Source: a virus
Virus record (IMG/VR): IMGVR_UViG_3300046820_000735
Coordinates: 1 to 28,564 of that record
Strand: one strand, 5' to 3'
Length of the DNA stretch: 28,564 nt
Within the stretch, counting starts at the first letter, position 1. Every line of letters starts with the position of its first letter. This document shows, piece after piece, positions 8,526 through 15,502 of this stretch. Both the position numbers and the translations under genes were made by a program. The notes under the pieces were generated by a model. The model saw only the letters and a program-made list of their open reading frames with translations, ran no database searches and had not been told where the DNA came from.

Positions 8526-9125
8526 TCATTTGGGTAATTTCATCGTTCTTGGTGCATCTTTCGGTAAAAGAACTGAAACAAATGCTTCTGCTGAAATATC
8601 AGCAACCCTTTGCGCCAAATCATTTAATCTATTTTCAGTAAGTGTTGGTTGAACAAATGGGTAAGGATATGTTCCATTTTTCCAAATTAATTTTCTCACA
8701 AATTTTGCAAAAGTATATACATCTTTTTTTCCGTATCTTAAACCCTTTGCCTGAGTCCATTTTACCATATCCTCCAAACGCGGGTACTCTTTAATTGTAA
8801 ATGGAGAATTAGGCGCTTTTCTACTACTTTCGGTTCCCTTTTGACCAAATTCTAAAAATTTCCAGTAATCCGCCCCTACAATTTGAACTTCATAATTTTT
8901 GCCAAAACGCTTCATTGGCAATGGATCCATGCTCATTTGAAGGTTTCCCGTAGCTTGACTTCCGTTATCATAAATTTGTTTCCTAAATAATATGATTTGT
9001 TCATGACACCAATCAACTATTTCCTTTTCAACACCTTCAAAAGCTTGATCAACGTCGGTAGTACCAAACCCTTCAATAGCACTATTGAATGCTCCGCTTA
9101 CATCTTGAAACTTGATAAATGCCAT
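8526..9125 (-). CDS. Tail completion / head-tail joining protein, HK97 gp10-like, 199 aa
   Basis: The order of elements matches the HK97 gp10-like family: ATGNLQMS (about 58-65), YWKFLEFGQKGTESSRKAP (about 87-105), PFTIKEYP, a central helix DMVKWTQAKGLRYG, and a C-terminal KNGTYPYPFVQPTL. Members act at the head-tail interface or the tail end during assembly. The gene begins at motif copy C and ends 1 nt before the next start. The only alternative start is far downstream, so the ATG at 9125 is accepted. Confidence 0.7.
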   Translation of the reverse strand: MAFIKFQDVSGAFNSAIEGFGTTDVDQAFEGVEKEIVDWCHEQIILFRKQIYDNGSQATGNLQMSMDPLPMKRFGKNYEVQIVGADYWKFLEFGQKGTESSRKAPNSPFTIKEYPRLEDMVKWTQAKGLRYGKKDVYTFAKFVRKLIWKNGTYPYPFVQPTLTENRLNDLAQRVADISAEAFVSVLLPKDAPRTMKLPK

Positions 9126-9141
9126 ACTTATTAAATGGGAA
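9124..9141 (-). promoter_or_regulatory. 18-nt repeated motif, copy C
   Basis: The minus strand reads TTCCCATTTAATAAGTAT, completed by G to give the ATG of the tail-completion gene. It fills the 27-bp gap after the frameshifted chaperone gene, where most neighbouring genes overlap. Confidence 0.65.
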
Positions 9142-9152
9142 ATCCTAAAAAG

Positions 9153-9913
9153 TTACCCATTGGCTCGACGCTTAATTTCAAAGGCTTCATGCTTGCTTTT
9201 CTCAACTTGGTAACTTGCATAGTTAAGAAACTCCATCGCTGGCAATTCAAAGACTTCACTCCATTTGAGAACATCGCTCCCCGCTAACCTATCAATTACA
9301 ACGATCCAACCGTATCGCTCGGTAAATCCTGTTCCGAGGTCAGGGCGTCCATCTCCTCCTTCAACGTCTGTATTTCCCGATCCAAATAGGTTGGTAAATC
9401 TTCGAGCAACTTCACCCAACTGGCCAAAAAAAAAGCGGACAACCCCAATGCCTCAACTGCTAACATCTTTTCTTTCACCACTAACGCACGCTTTGCATGG
9501 TCTTTCCCGTTGTACTTTTTAGGAAACCAACCGAACTTCGTTTCACGCAATAACGATGCAACGCACAAATGTAAGTTCTTTACTCCGTCCTCTTTCGTCT
9601 TATTCCACTCGCTAATTTCAACGAATTGAGCGGTGTTAATTTCGTCAAAGAATCGGGTAACGTAGTAACGCTTACCGTCAATCTTTACGAATGATTTGAA
9701 AGGTTTAAACGGCTCTTTCTCCAACTGCTTTGCGATGGCTTCGTATCGCTTCCGTAAATCAATTAACGGGTAATTATCCACCTCATCGAAACCGTTACCC
9801 TCAACGATTGCTACTACCGAGCGCATATACTCCCACCCTTCCAAGTGGTTGAGGTCGGCTAATAGTTGGTATTGACCAACGGTTAATTTTTTCCAAATGT
9901 TATTGTATCGCAT
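9153..9913 (-). CDS. Tail assembly chaperone, -1 frameshift fusion product (about 253 aa)
   Basis: Ribosomes that slip -1 on the T9 run at 9434-9426 would leave the 205-aa frame after residue 162. They would then read TTT GGC CAG into a second frame that stays open to 9153, adding Gly-Gln plus 88 residues (LGEVARRFTNLFGSG onward to RRANG). The second frame has no convincing start of its own, only a TTG at 9419, and overlaps the first by 124 nt. This matches the lambda G/GT arrangement, where the longer product bridges the tape measure and tail tube protein. The second part carries a Gly-rich linker and a helical C-terminus (FLNYASYQVEKSKHEAFEIK). Confidence 0.8.
9296..9913 (-). CDS. Tail assembly chaperone, unshifted product, 205 aa
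   Basis: A mainly helical cytoplasmic protein (MRYNNIWKKLTVGQYQLLAD at the start; SLLRETKFGWFPKKYNGKDH near 120-140). By analogy with lambda gpG it would coat the tape measure during tail assembly and be absent from virions. Terminating in frame at 9296 gives this form, expected to be the abundant one. The start overlaps the terminase stop by 14 nt. The N-terminal pattern resembles small tail proteins of Bacteroidota phages, but the assignment relies mostly on the frameshift architecture. Confidence 0.75.
   Translation of the reverse strand: MRYNNIWKKLTVGQYQLLADLNHLEGWEYMRSVVAIVEGNGFDEVDNYPLIDLRKRYEAIAKQLEKEPFKPFKSFVKIDGKRYYVTRFFDEINTAQFVEISEWNKTKEDGVKNLHLCVASLLRETKFGWFPKKYNGKDHAKRALVVKEKMLAVEALGLSAFFLASWVKLLEDLPTYLDREIQTLKEEMDALTSEQDLPSDTVGSL
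9426..9434 (-). promoter_or_regulatory. Programmed -1 ribosomal frameshift slippery site
   Basis: Nine consecutive T on the minus strand, in frame as GCT TTT TTT TTG. The heptamer T TTT TTT lets both P-site and A-site tRNAs re-pair after a -1 slip. It lies just upstream of the overlap between the two chaperone frames. I did not find a clear downstream pseudoknot by eye. Confidence 0.75.
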
Positions 9914-11057
9914 ATTTTCCTCTGTTCTTTTCTGCTAATTTATTTAATGCTAAATACCTCAAAGCATCCATGCCGTGATTGAATGAATCGATAGGTACGT
10001 TGGTGGCGTTCCCGTCCTTTTCCTTCCATTTGTAAGCATTCAATTCTTTGAGTATGTTGGTTGATCGGTTTGTTACGTTTATCCTGAATCGCTTTAAAAT
10101 ATCAATCCCATTCAAGATACTATCTTTCCCCTTATTTGCTCCTTCAATGCGCCAACCCATGCGACGGATTTCTTCAATACTTTTCGGTTCAGCGGAATCC
10201 GCCACAATGGTAACGCTTCTATCTATACCCGATTGCGTAAAGAATAAACTAATGTCTTGATTTGTATACCCTTTGTGATACATTACCTCGTCAATGATTA
10301 ACTCACCATTGTATCGGTACACTCCAACAACTGCGGTCGGGTCGTTGGTAAATCCGAAGTCCAGGCCGTACCCAATCAACTGCGCATCGCTTGGAATCGT
10401 TCCAATCGTGCCCCAATTACGGTAAATCAATCCCTCGATTTTACCAGTCATTCCACGGGCGTACACCTTCCAAAGTTCCTCATCCTCACTTCTAATCGCT
10501 TCAATCTTTTTGCGAATGATATCGGGTAAAAATGGGTTATGTCGGTGGTCGGAAATGATCAACTCAACACCTTCCTTACCTATCAATTTATCATGCACCC
10601 AAAAGCGAGCGTTAGGGTTGTAGTCGATAAACACTTTCTTTTTTGTACGCATTGCAAGCTCGGAGTATATTTCATAACTAATCCCGTTCGCCTCATTCAA
10701 AAAGAAATAGTCACGTTTACCACTCTTTGCATCCTGGGAATCTTGGTAGCTTTTAAACTCTATGATTGAACCGTTGTGAAACGTATAAATACGGTCGCTC
10801 GCATTGTATCCTTTTATCCAACTTTGAATATCAGGCGAACTTGCTACAATCGTTTGCATATCCCGAAGCGCACCGCTTTTAAGGTTAGGCACGTCTTGAC
10901 CTACAACCGAAATAACCTGATCATTTTCTCCAATCGCTTTTAAGCATAGCACTTGAAGTATCGAGTAAGTTTTGCCCGAACTGGTCCCGCCTTGGTTAAC
11001 AATAACCTCGGCAGTTGAATTGTAGTTGCGATCGAATATGACAGACGTTTGAAACAT
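9900..11057 (-). CDS. terL: Terminase large subunit, PBSX-type, 385 aa
   Basis: ATPase domain with Walker A GGTSSGKT (23-30) and Walker B YFFLNEAN (117-124). The C-terminal RNase H-like nuclease has acidic residues at Asp233 (GLDFGFTNDPTA), Asp287 (VADSAEP) and Asp364 (HGMDALRY). It translocates DNA into the prohead and cuts the concatemer. I chose the ATG at 11057, which overlaps the small-subunit stop as TGATG; the in-frame TTG just upstream is less likely. The 385-aa length is typical. The gene is followed by the tail chaperone instead of the portal, an unusual neighbour. Confidence 0.95.
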   Translation of the reverse strand: MFQTSVIFDRNYNSTAEVIVNQGGTSSGKTYSILQVLCLKAIGENDQVISVVGQDVPNLKSGALRDMQTIVASSPDIQSWIKGYNASDRIYTFHNGSIIEFKSYQDSQDAKSGKRDYFFLNEANGISYEIYSELAMRTKKKVFIDYNPNARFWVHDKLIGKEGVELIISDHRHNPFLPDIIRKKIEAIRSEDEELWKVYARGMTGKIEGLIYRNWGTIGTIPSDAQLIGYGLDFGFTNDPTAVVGVYRYNGELIIDEVMYHKGYTNQDISLFFTQSGIDRSVTIVADSAEPKSIEEIRRMGWRIEGANKGKDSILNGIDILKRFRINVTNRSTNILKELNAYKWKEKDGNATNVPIDSFNHGMDALRYLALNKLAEKNRGKYAIQ

Positions 11058-11497
11058 CAATCGAGAATAATTGCATCCTCACTATTTGATAGGTCGATAG
11101 GACTTGAAATGGTGGCCACGTGAATTTCGGCTTTCGGCATCGATATCGTACTATCAATCGTTTCCTTTGGCTTACCATAAACACGATCGAAAAGAACTTC
11201 CATCAAGTGAATAGAACCTCGGCTCAAATCCCGCTCCATCTTTTTAGAAATCATCTTCAACCAAAAGGGTACATCGTCACGTTCTCCAAGTTCACTGATT
11301 TGTCGCTCGGTCATGCAAAGCATTGCCATAATCATTTCATTGGCTTGGCTACTCGATAGCTGAACGTTAAACTCTTCAATGAATAGGTCCTTGATTACGT
11401 TACGCAATGCCTTCGGCCTTCCATTCCGATTGATGTTTTCGGGATGGCTTCCAAATCCGTGTGGGCTTTTGCCCTTCAAATGTTCACCGCTTGGCAT
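11057..11497 (-). CDS. Probable terminase small subunit, 146 aa
   Basis: Directly upstream of and translationally coupled to the large subunit. The basic Gly/Asn-rich N-terminus (GFGSHPENINRNGRPKALR) is typical of small DNA-binding terminase proteins and DUF5681-like proteins. A helical central part contains LCMTERQISELGERDDVPF, which could form an oligomerization core, and SIHLMEVLFDRVYGKPKE follows. It would recognise the packaging site. Homology is by pattern; position is the strongest support. Confidence 0.75.
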   Translation of the reverse strand: MPSGEHLKGKSPHGFGSHPENINRNGRPKALRNVIKDLFIEEFNVQLSSSQANEMIMAMLCMTERQISELGERDDVPFWLKMISKKMERDLSRGSIHLMEVLFDRVYGKPKETIDSTISMPKAEIHVATISSPIDLSNSEDAIILD

Positions 11498-11691
11498 TAG
11501 ATTTCTATTTTGTTAACGATTTCTTTTAGCTTCTGCATACACATAAGCTTTAATTCGTAATCGGTAGCACCGCCAACGCTCACATGGTCCACCGTTTCGG
11601 CTATATCCATAAGCAAGTGAGCAATGGTTGCGTACAACTCAACCGCTCCAATAGCCTGTTCAATTACGTCGTTTTCTTTTGTCGTGGTCAT
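11497..11691 (-). CDS. Small helical protein of unknown function, 64 aa
   Basis: An acidic, mostly helical small protein (VIEQAIGAVELYATIAHLLMDIAE) with no recognised motif. It overlaps its upstream neighbour as ATGA and the small terminase gene as TAATG, so it is clearly within the packaging operon. No function can be assigned. Confidence 0.7.
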   Translation of the reverse strand: MTTTKENDVIEQAIGAVELYATIAHLLMDIAETVDHVSVGGATDYELKLMCMQKLKEIVNKIEI

Positions 11692-12140
11692 TTTTCTAAC
11701 TCCTTCAACTTCGCTTCACTCCAACGTAACCCAGCTAAACCGCCCCAAAGAAGGTAGGAAATGTATCCGCAATCAGTAGGCTTTCCCGTTTCATAGTACG
11801 TCTTTGCACGGCTCAAATAAGAGTACATCCGTTTGATTGTGGACACACTCAAAGGCTCACCGTCACGCAACTGCGTTGCACGAATTTTTCCCACCTGCGT
11901 TGCGCACTGATTACCGTTCTTTTCGTTCAGTTCAATCCCTCGTTTGGCATTGTTTTTCACCGCTTCGGGGTAGTCGGAATGGCTTTCAAACTTTGCGTAA
12001 CTTTCCTTTCGGCTCAAAGCATTACACACCGCTAACCGTTGGATTGGGTCTTCATACTCCGTTTTCATGACTGTATTAATCATGCAACGGTCTAAGAACT
12101 CACTTTTGCTTTCGTCTTGGTTTCTTTTCGGTAGTGGCAT
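11688..12140 (-). CDS. Phage protein with stand-alone 'YLLWGG' domain, 150 aa
   Basis: Two recognisable parts. The N-terminus (PLPKRNQDESKSEFLDRCM, then DPIQRLAVCNALSR) resembles a short module often seen at the front of phage capsid-maturation or structural proteins. The rest (NAKRGIELNEKNGNQCATQ, VGKIRATQLRDGEPLSVSTI, KRMYSYLSRA, CGYISYLLWGGLAGLRW) resembles a conserved phage domain ending in a WGG motif that I recall as frequently fused to prohead proteases or DNA-handling proteins. Here it stands alone near the terminase genes, far from the protease. Molecular function is unknown. Confidence 0.65.
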   Translation of the reverse strand: MPLPKRNQDESKSEFLDRCMINTVMKTEYEDPIQRLAVCNALSRKESYAKFESHSDYPEAVKNNAKRGIELNEKNGNQCATQVGKIRATQLRDGEPLSVSTIKRMYSYLSRAKTYYETGKPTDCGYISYLLWGGLAGLRWSEAKLKELEK

Positions 12141-12462
12141 TGGTTGGTTGTTTAGTGTTCACAATTTCGGTCGGTTCACTTTCCGTGAACGTTTCTTGAA
12201 TAAGTTGCTCATGGATTGCTTTATGCCTACGGTCAAGTTCTGCATCGTAATGGTTCATGATCGTAGAGAATGCGTTAACGGTACAGGCTTGGCATCCACC
12301 CGTCCAACGTTTACCCATAACTTCACTCCATACCCCACCCATTAACATTACTTGTTCAGCACTTAGGCGTAAGGTCTTTTCGTTTTGAAACTGCACCCAT
12401 TTAGGGTACAATGGTTCTAACCGCTTCAACTGTTCGTCGGTCATTCTATTAGCTATTTTCAT
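12100..12462 (-). CDS. Unknown protein with Cys pair and basic tail, 120 aa
   Basis: The N-terminus is helical (MKIANRMTDEQLKRLEPLYP). The motif GCQACTVNAFSTIMNHYD carries two Cys spaced C-x2-C, and a low-complexity basic tail ends KKPRRKQK. It overlaps the next gene by 41 nt in another frame. The motif resembles small phage proteins found near sigma-like genes in Bacteroidota phages, but I cannot name a function. Confidence 0.65.
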   Translation of the reverse strand: MKIANRMTDEQLKRLEPLYPKWVQFQNEKTLRLSAEQVMLMGGVWSEVMGKRWTGGCQACTVNAFSTIMNHYDAELDRRHKAIHEQLIQETFTESEPTEIVNTKQPTNATTEKKPRRKQK

Positions 12463-12640
12463 ATTTTTGCATTTCTCGTTTAAGGTAATAAAACGCTTTT
12501 TCTAAATCCTCTAAGGTATCGCCTTTGCGCCCAGCACGGCTTACGTACTTCACCACGTTGCCGAGGTTAAAGTTTAAATCGAACGCTTCGATCAGCTCAA
12601 TCGGTTGCACCTTTTGTTTGTAATGGTTTGGTGTGGTCAT
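12449..12640 (-). CDS. DUF3310 family protein, 63 aa
   Basis: HYKQKVQPIELIEAFDLNFNLGNVVKYVSRAGRK, written here in pieces as HY, then FNLGNVVKYVSRAGRK, then DLEKAFYYLKREM, fits DUF3310 (SaV-type) closely, a short protein widespread in phages and sometimes appended to nucleotide-metabolism enzymes. Biochemical role is unestablished. The start overlaps the upstream stop as ATGA. Confidence 0.85.
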   Translation of the reverse strand: MTTPNHYKQKVQPIELIEAFDLNFNLGNVVKYVSRAGRKGDTLEDLEKAFYYLKREMQKYENS

Positions 12641-12927
12641 CGGTAAATCCTATCAATTAAAAAGTACGCAATGATACAAGCTACGAAACCGCAACCAATC
12701 GAATAAACCAAAAGGTTTGCAATTAAGATACCTATATTTTGGTAATATCCTATCAATGAAAAATCAACCGTTGTAAAAAACGAAAGCGATGCAGTCCAAA
12801 AAGAAAGACATACAAAACAGTTGAACGGCTTGAATCCAATCTTATCGCCAATGCCCGTAAGCTTGGTAATCGTTACCCCCGCACACGCAGAGAAAAACGC
12901 TATGAATAAAATTTGTAAGTAAATCAT
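12637..12927 (-). CDS. Small integral membrane protein with CxxC motif, 96 aa
   Basis: Hydrophobic segments near 2-20, 40-60 and 65-90 predict three membrane spans. A conserved-looking loop motif FKPFNCFVCLSFWTASL places Cys-x2-Cys before the second span, similar to small phage membrane proteins of Bacteroidota. It overlaps both neighbours as ATGA. Function is unknown; a role in lysis or superinfection exclusion is possible but has no direct support. Confidence 0.65.
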   Translation of the reverse strand: MIYLQILFIAFFSACAGVTITKLTGIGDKIGFKPFNCFVCLSFWTASLSFFTTVDFSLIGYYQNIGILIANLLVYSIGCGFVACIIAYFLIDRIYR

Positions 12928-13436
12928 TTCAATTTCTTTTTTAATTTGTCTTTAACCGTGTTAATGGTCAATCTTATGCTGTTATATGGTATCGTAGTCG
13001 ATGTGCTGATACGTCGCATGTTTTTGGCTTCAACGTAAACCATGAATAGGTTGCGCTCGTACCAATGCAGTTCGGCAATCGCTTCCTCAATCGCTTCCAT
13101 TTGCTTCGATGTTTGTACCTCGCTTTCATGATCGTAGATTTCAGCGATCACTTCAACACGAGTCCAATCAACGTCCACACGTAACAACCGATCTCGGTAC
13201 TTCTGATCCCACAACGAACCCTTCCCCAAAAATAAACGGTAGATAAGTGATAGCACGTACCACCGATGACCGCCCGAATGCCACACCTCCCACAACTTTG
13301 CATCCTCTTTTTCGAGTAACGCTAAAAGCATTTCTTGGTAAAGGTCTTCACCGTCGAAGTGCGTACCCCTCACAATATCGTAACAGGACTTACGATAGCT
13401 TTGATGTTGGAGTACGTCTGCGATTAGTGGGTGCAT
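12924..13436 (-). CDS. Sigma-70-like (sigma factor-like) protein, 170 aa
   Basis: I choose the ATG at 13436 directly after motif copy D, giving MHPLIADVLQ; an in-frame upstream start would overlap the previous gene. The early part (FDGEDLYQEMLLALLEKE) resembles sigma region 2. The C-terminal part (MEAIEEAIAELHWYERNLFMVY, RRISTSTTIPYNSIRLTINTVK, basic end) resembles a region 4 helix-turn-helix. Such proteins are common in Bacteroidota phages and could direct host RNA polymerase to phage promoters, possibly late genes. Activity is not proven: the region 2 aromatic promoter-melting residues are not clearly visible. Confidence 0.55.
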   Translation of the reverse strand: MHPLIADVLQHQSYRKSCYDIVRGTHFDGEDLYQEMLLALLEKEDAKLWEVWHSGGHRWYVLSLIYRLFLGKGSLWDQKYRDRLLRVDVDWTRVEVIAEIYDHESEVQTSKQMEAIEEAIAELHWYERNLFMVYVEAKNMRRISTSTTIPYNSIRLTINTVKDKLKKKLK

Positions 13437-13452
13437 ACTTATTGAATGGGAA
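13435..13452 (-). promoter_or_regulatory. 18-nt repeated motif, copy D
   Basis: The minus strand reads TTCCCATTCAATAAGTAT, completed by G to form the ATG of the sigma-like gene. It sits right after the stop codon of the upstream gene (13456) and decides the start choice for the sigma-like protein. Confidence 0.65.
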
Positions 13453-13455
13453 TTT

Positions 13456-13734
13456 TTAGAAAGGTAACCCGTCTTTATCGGGTACAAATCCTGCCTTGGT
13501 TAGTGCTGGGTGTATTTCGATGTTTGAAGCCTGTTGAATCGGTGCATCTTTCGCCTTCCATTTTACCCAATGCGTTGCTTTGCTCTTTTGGTCAACCTCT
13601 TTGCGTTGCCCTACAAACACCTCGATATCCCCGTATTGGTTGGTGGGTAAATCTAACAAATCTTGTTTTTTCAGTTGAACCTTTACCCCGTACTGGTTAG
13701 CCCAACCTTTGCCTACATACTTTTCGTTTTCCAT
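13456..13734 (-). CDS. Unknown small protein (VGKGW type), 92 aa
   Basis: I choose the ATG at 13734 (MENEKYVGKGWANQYGVKVQ), 4 nt after the phosphoesterase stop; the longer frame would intrude into that gene. The sequence YGDIEVFVGQRKEVDQKSKA followed by THWVKWK is a compact beta pattern seen in small Bacteroidota phage proteins encoded near replication or recombination genes. It could be a nucleic-acid-binding beta barrel, but I see no decisive motif. Confidence 0.7.
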   Translation of the reverse strand: MENEKYVGKGWANQYGVKVQLKKQDLLDLPTNQYGDIEVFVGQRKEVDQKSKATHWVKWKAKDAPIQQASNIEIHPALTKAGFVPDKDGLPF

Positions 13735-13738
13735 ATTT

Positions 13739-14614
13739 TTAAATGTTTGAATAAATAGCTTGAAAATCGGGTGCAATATAATTACGCTCTTTCTCCTTCA
13801 CTTCACGAATGTAATTCAATCGCATTAAATAACCCCCAATCGGTTTACCATACGCACCTCTTTCAATATGCCAACCGAAAGCACCGTCGGTGAACTCGTC
13901 TTTGTAAGTTGATGTTCTAATGTCGTGCTGAATGCGTTGCTTCACTTCATACGGTGCTGTTGTACTAATCGTTTCTTTGATGTTGATGTGGTGGTAAAGT
14001 TCGTGTACGTGCCCCATCCAAAGAACATCTGCACCATCTACTTGCGCACCCATTCGTTGATGCTGAATAACTCCCTTGGTTACCACACCACCGCCACCGT
14101 GACCATGGTGGTATTTTAATTTGAAGTTGATTTGAGCCGTTGAATTTAAACGGCTAACAGTAAACACGATCCACCCAGCGTACCCACCATTTAACACCTT
14201 TGCCCCCGTTTTGTAATTCAGTAACGAAACGAACCGCTCGGTGAGGTCTATTTCGTGGCGTTTGCTTACTGCCGTTTCATGGTTACCGTACCCCACAAAA
14301 AGTAAATGGTTGGCATATTTCGCCCACCATTCAACTGCTTCGTTAACAACCAAGTCAAAGTAATTACCGCCTTGATGCTCGGGTCTGATATCGTCTTTGC
14401 TTGCACGTTTATCGTACTTGCCTTGCATGATACAGAAGAAGTCGCCATTGATTAGGATTTTCGCACCCACGTTAATCGCTTTCTCGATGTGTTCTTGGAG
14501 TAGGTCACGACGGCATTTAGGGTGATCGAAGTGTAAATCGGAAAGCAGAAGGAACTGATCTCCGTCGGTGCATCGGATTGATATGATATTGCGCCCGTAC
14601 TTGGTTGTTTCCAT
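13739..14614 (-). CDS. Calcineurin-like metallophosphoesterase, 291 aa
   Basis: The complete metal-binding signature is present: SDLHFDH with Asp26 and His28, INGDFF with Asp58, GYGNHET with Asn111 and His112, YHHGHGG with His169-172, and GHVH with His202 and His204. Enzymes of this fold hydrolyse phosphomono- or diesters with two metal ions; phage members may act as nucleases or nucleotide phosphatases. The nearby DUF1064 nuclease-like gene and the recombination genes of the preceding unit suggest a DNA-processing role, but the substrate cannot be read from the sequence. Length is normal for the family and the start is supported by a short 2-nt gap after the previous gene. Confidence 0.88.
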   Translation of the reverse strand: METTKYGRNIISIRCTDGDQFLLLSDLHFDHPKCRRDLLQEHIEKAINVGAKILINGDFFCIMQGKYDKRASKDDIRPEHQGGNYFDLVVNEAVEWWAKYANHLLFVGYGNHETAVSKRHEIDLTERFVSLLNYKTGAKVLNGGYAGWIVFTVSRLNSTAQINFKLKYHHGHGGGGVVTKGVIQHQRMGAQVDGADVLWMGHVHELYHHINIKETISTTAPYEVKQRIQHDIRTSTYKDEFTDGAFGWHIERGAYGKPIGGYLMRLNYIREVKEKERNYIAPDFQAIYSNI

Positions 14615-14616
14615 GG

Positions 14617-14808
14617 TTAAAATACTTTTGTTTCTTTGACTGCTCTTTCAACCAATTCATTAGACCAACCTAAATCATAAAGAGAAAGCTGAACTTCTGT
14701 AACAATTTCTTTGAGGTTTTCAAAATCATGTGTAAAGGGCAATGTTCGTTCAACTATTCTTGCCCTGTCTTCGTTTTCAATTCGGATATGAATTACAATT
14801 TTTTCCAT
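14617..14808 (-). CDS. Unknown small protein, 63 aa
   Basis: Starts MEKIVIHIRIENEDRARIVE, a beta strand followed by charged helix; the remainder is acidic and helical. The start context TTAACCATGGAAA is nearly the same as that of the following phosphoesterase gene, and spacing to both neighbours is 2 nt. No family recognised. Confidence 0.65.
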   Translation of the reverse strand: MEKIVIHIRIENEDRARIVERTLPFTHDFENLKEIVTEVQLSLYDLGWSNELVERAVKETKVF

Positions 14809-14810
14809 GG

Positions 14811-15185
14811 TTAAGCTTTAATGATTGAAAGATAATACTTTGCGTCTTTCTTATGGCTCTCTTCATAGCTTTTTAACAAGTTCTTTTTAAACAAGCTTTT
14901 AAAGTGAGCGTCTATTTTTGTGGATTTCAGAAACGCTTTATGCCATGGTCGGTAGGTAGCGTTGCAAAGTGTTTGATGTAGGAATTGACGTAGACAACGC
15001 ATTTCAACCTTCATGTTAAGATACTGATTCATGAAGTGATCGCCTTCGTAACGATGTTCTCGGTAGGTATTACAGGCGTGCCGAAGTGAACGTTCATAAT
15101 TGTAAAGCCACTCGAACCATTCAAGCTCTTGCCCTATTTCAAATCCGTAGGTATTGAATTTTGATTTGTTGAATGGGTGCTTCAT
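14811..15185 (-). CDS. Unknown helical protein, 124 aa
   Basis: Rich in aromatic and basic residues (FEIGQELEWFEWLYNYERSL, ATYRPWHKAFLKSTKIDAHF), predicted all-helical and soluble, no membrane span. It overlaps the DUF1064 gene as ATGA and lies in the same unit, so it may have an accessory nucleic-acid role. No homologous family comes to mind. Confidence 0.65.
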   Translation of the reverse strand: MKHPFNKSKFNTYGFEIGQELEWFEWLYNYERSLRHACNTYREHRYEGDHFMNQYLNMKVEMRCLRQFLHQTLCNATYRPWHKAFLKSTKIDAHFKSLFKKNLLKSYEESHKKDAKYYLSIIKA

Positions 15186-15502
15186 GTTTCCGTAATGGTT
15201 ATTTTGTGTTGGTTTTCGATTAGTTTCTTTTTCAGTTTATACAACGGTGTGCGCATTCCCTTCACGTCTTCAATAATTGTCTTACTTAGCGTTTTATCAT
15301 AGTAAACGAAATCCGCTTTGTAAGTGAACATTTTTTTGCCCTCTAAGGCGAAAACGAAAGGCACTTGGAGGTGTAGGTCAAGTACCTCTCCGTTCGTCGC
15401 TCTATGCGTCAGAAAAACGTATCTATCGGCTTCCTTCTTGCTATCGAAGGTGATGCCATCGACCTTAGTTTTTTTATTGTTGTATTTTGGGCGTTTAATC
15501 AT
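15182..15502 (-). CDS. DUF1064 family protein, PD-(D/E)XK nuclease-like, 106 aa
   Basis: The ATG at 15502 gives MIKRPKYNNKKTKVDGITFD, which aligns with the usual start of DUF1064 proteins; a longer upstream frame would lie mostly inside the previous gene. Family features are present: FDSKKEADRYVFL, LQVPF, YKADFVYY, then IIEDVKG. The ADF...EDVKG pair is the likely metal-binding and catalytic D...ExK-like motif of PD-(D/E)XK nucleases. Members are predicted endonucleases, often compared with Holliday-junction resolvases, and could trim replication or recombination intermediates before packaging. Confidence 0.85.
   Translation of the reverse strand: MIKRPKYNNKKTKVDGITFDSKKEADRYVFLTHRATNGEVLDLHLQVPFVFALEGKKMFTYKADFVYYDKTLSKTIIEDVKGMRTPLYKLKKKLIENQHKITITET

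Noticed and set aside
9426-9434. T9 run read as a sequencing error splitting one gene
   Set aside because: Both frames stay open over a 124-nt overlap and the pattern matches the widespread programmed frameshift in tail chaperones. Error remains possible and is listed as a test.
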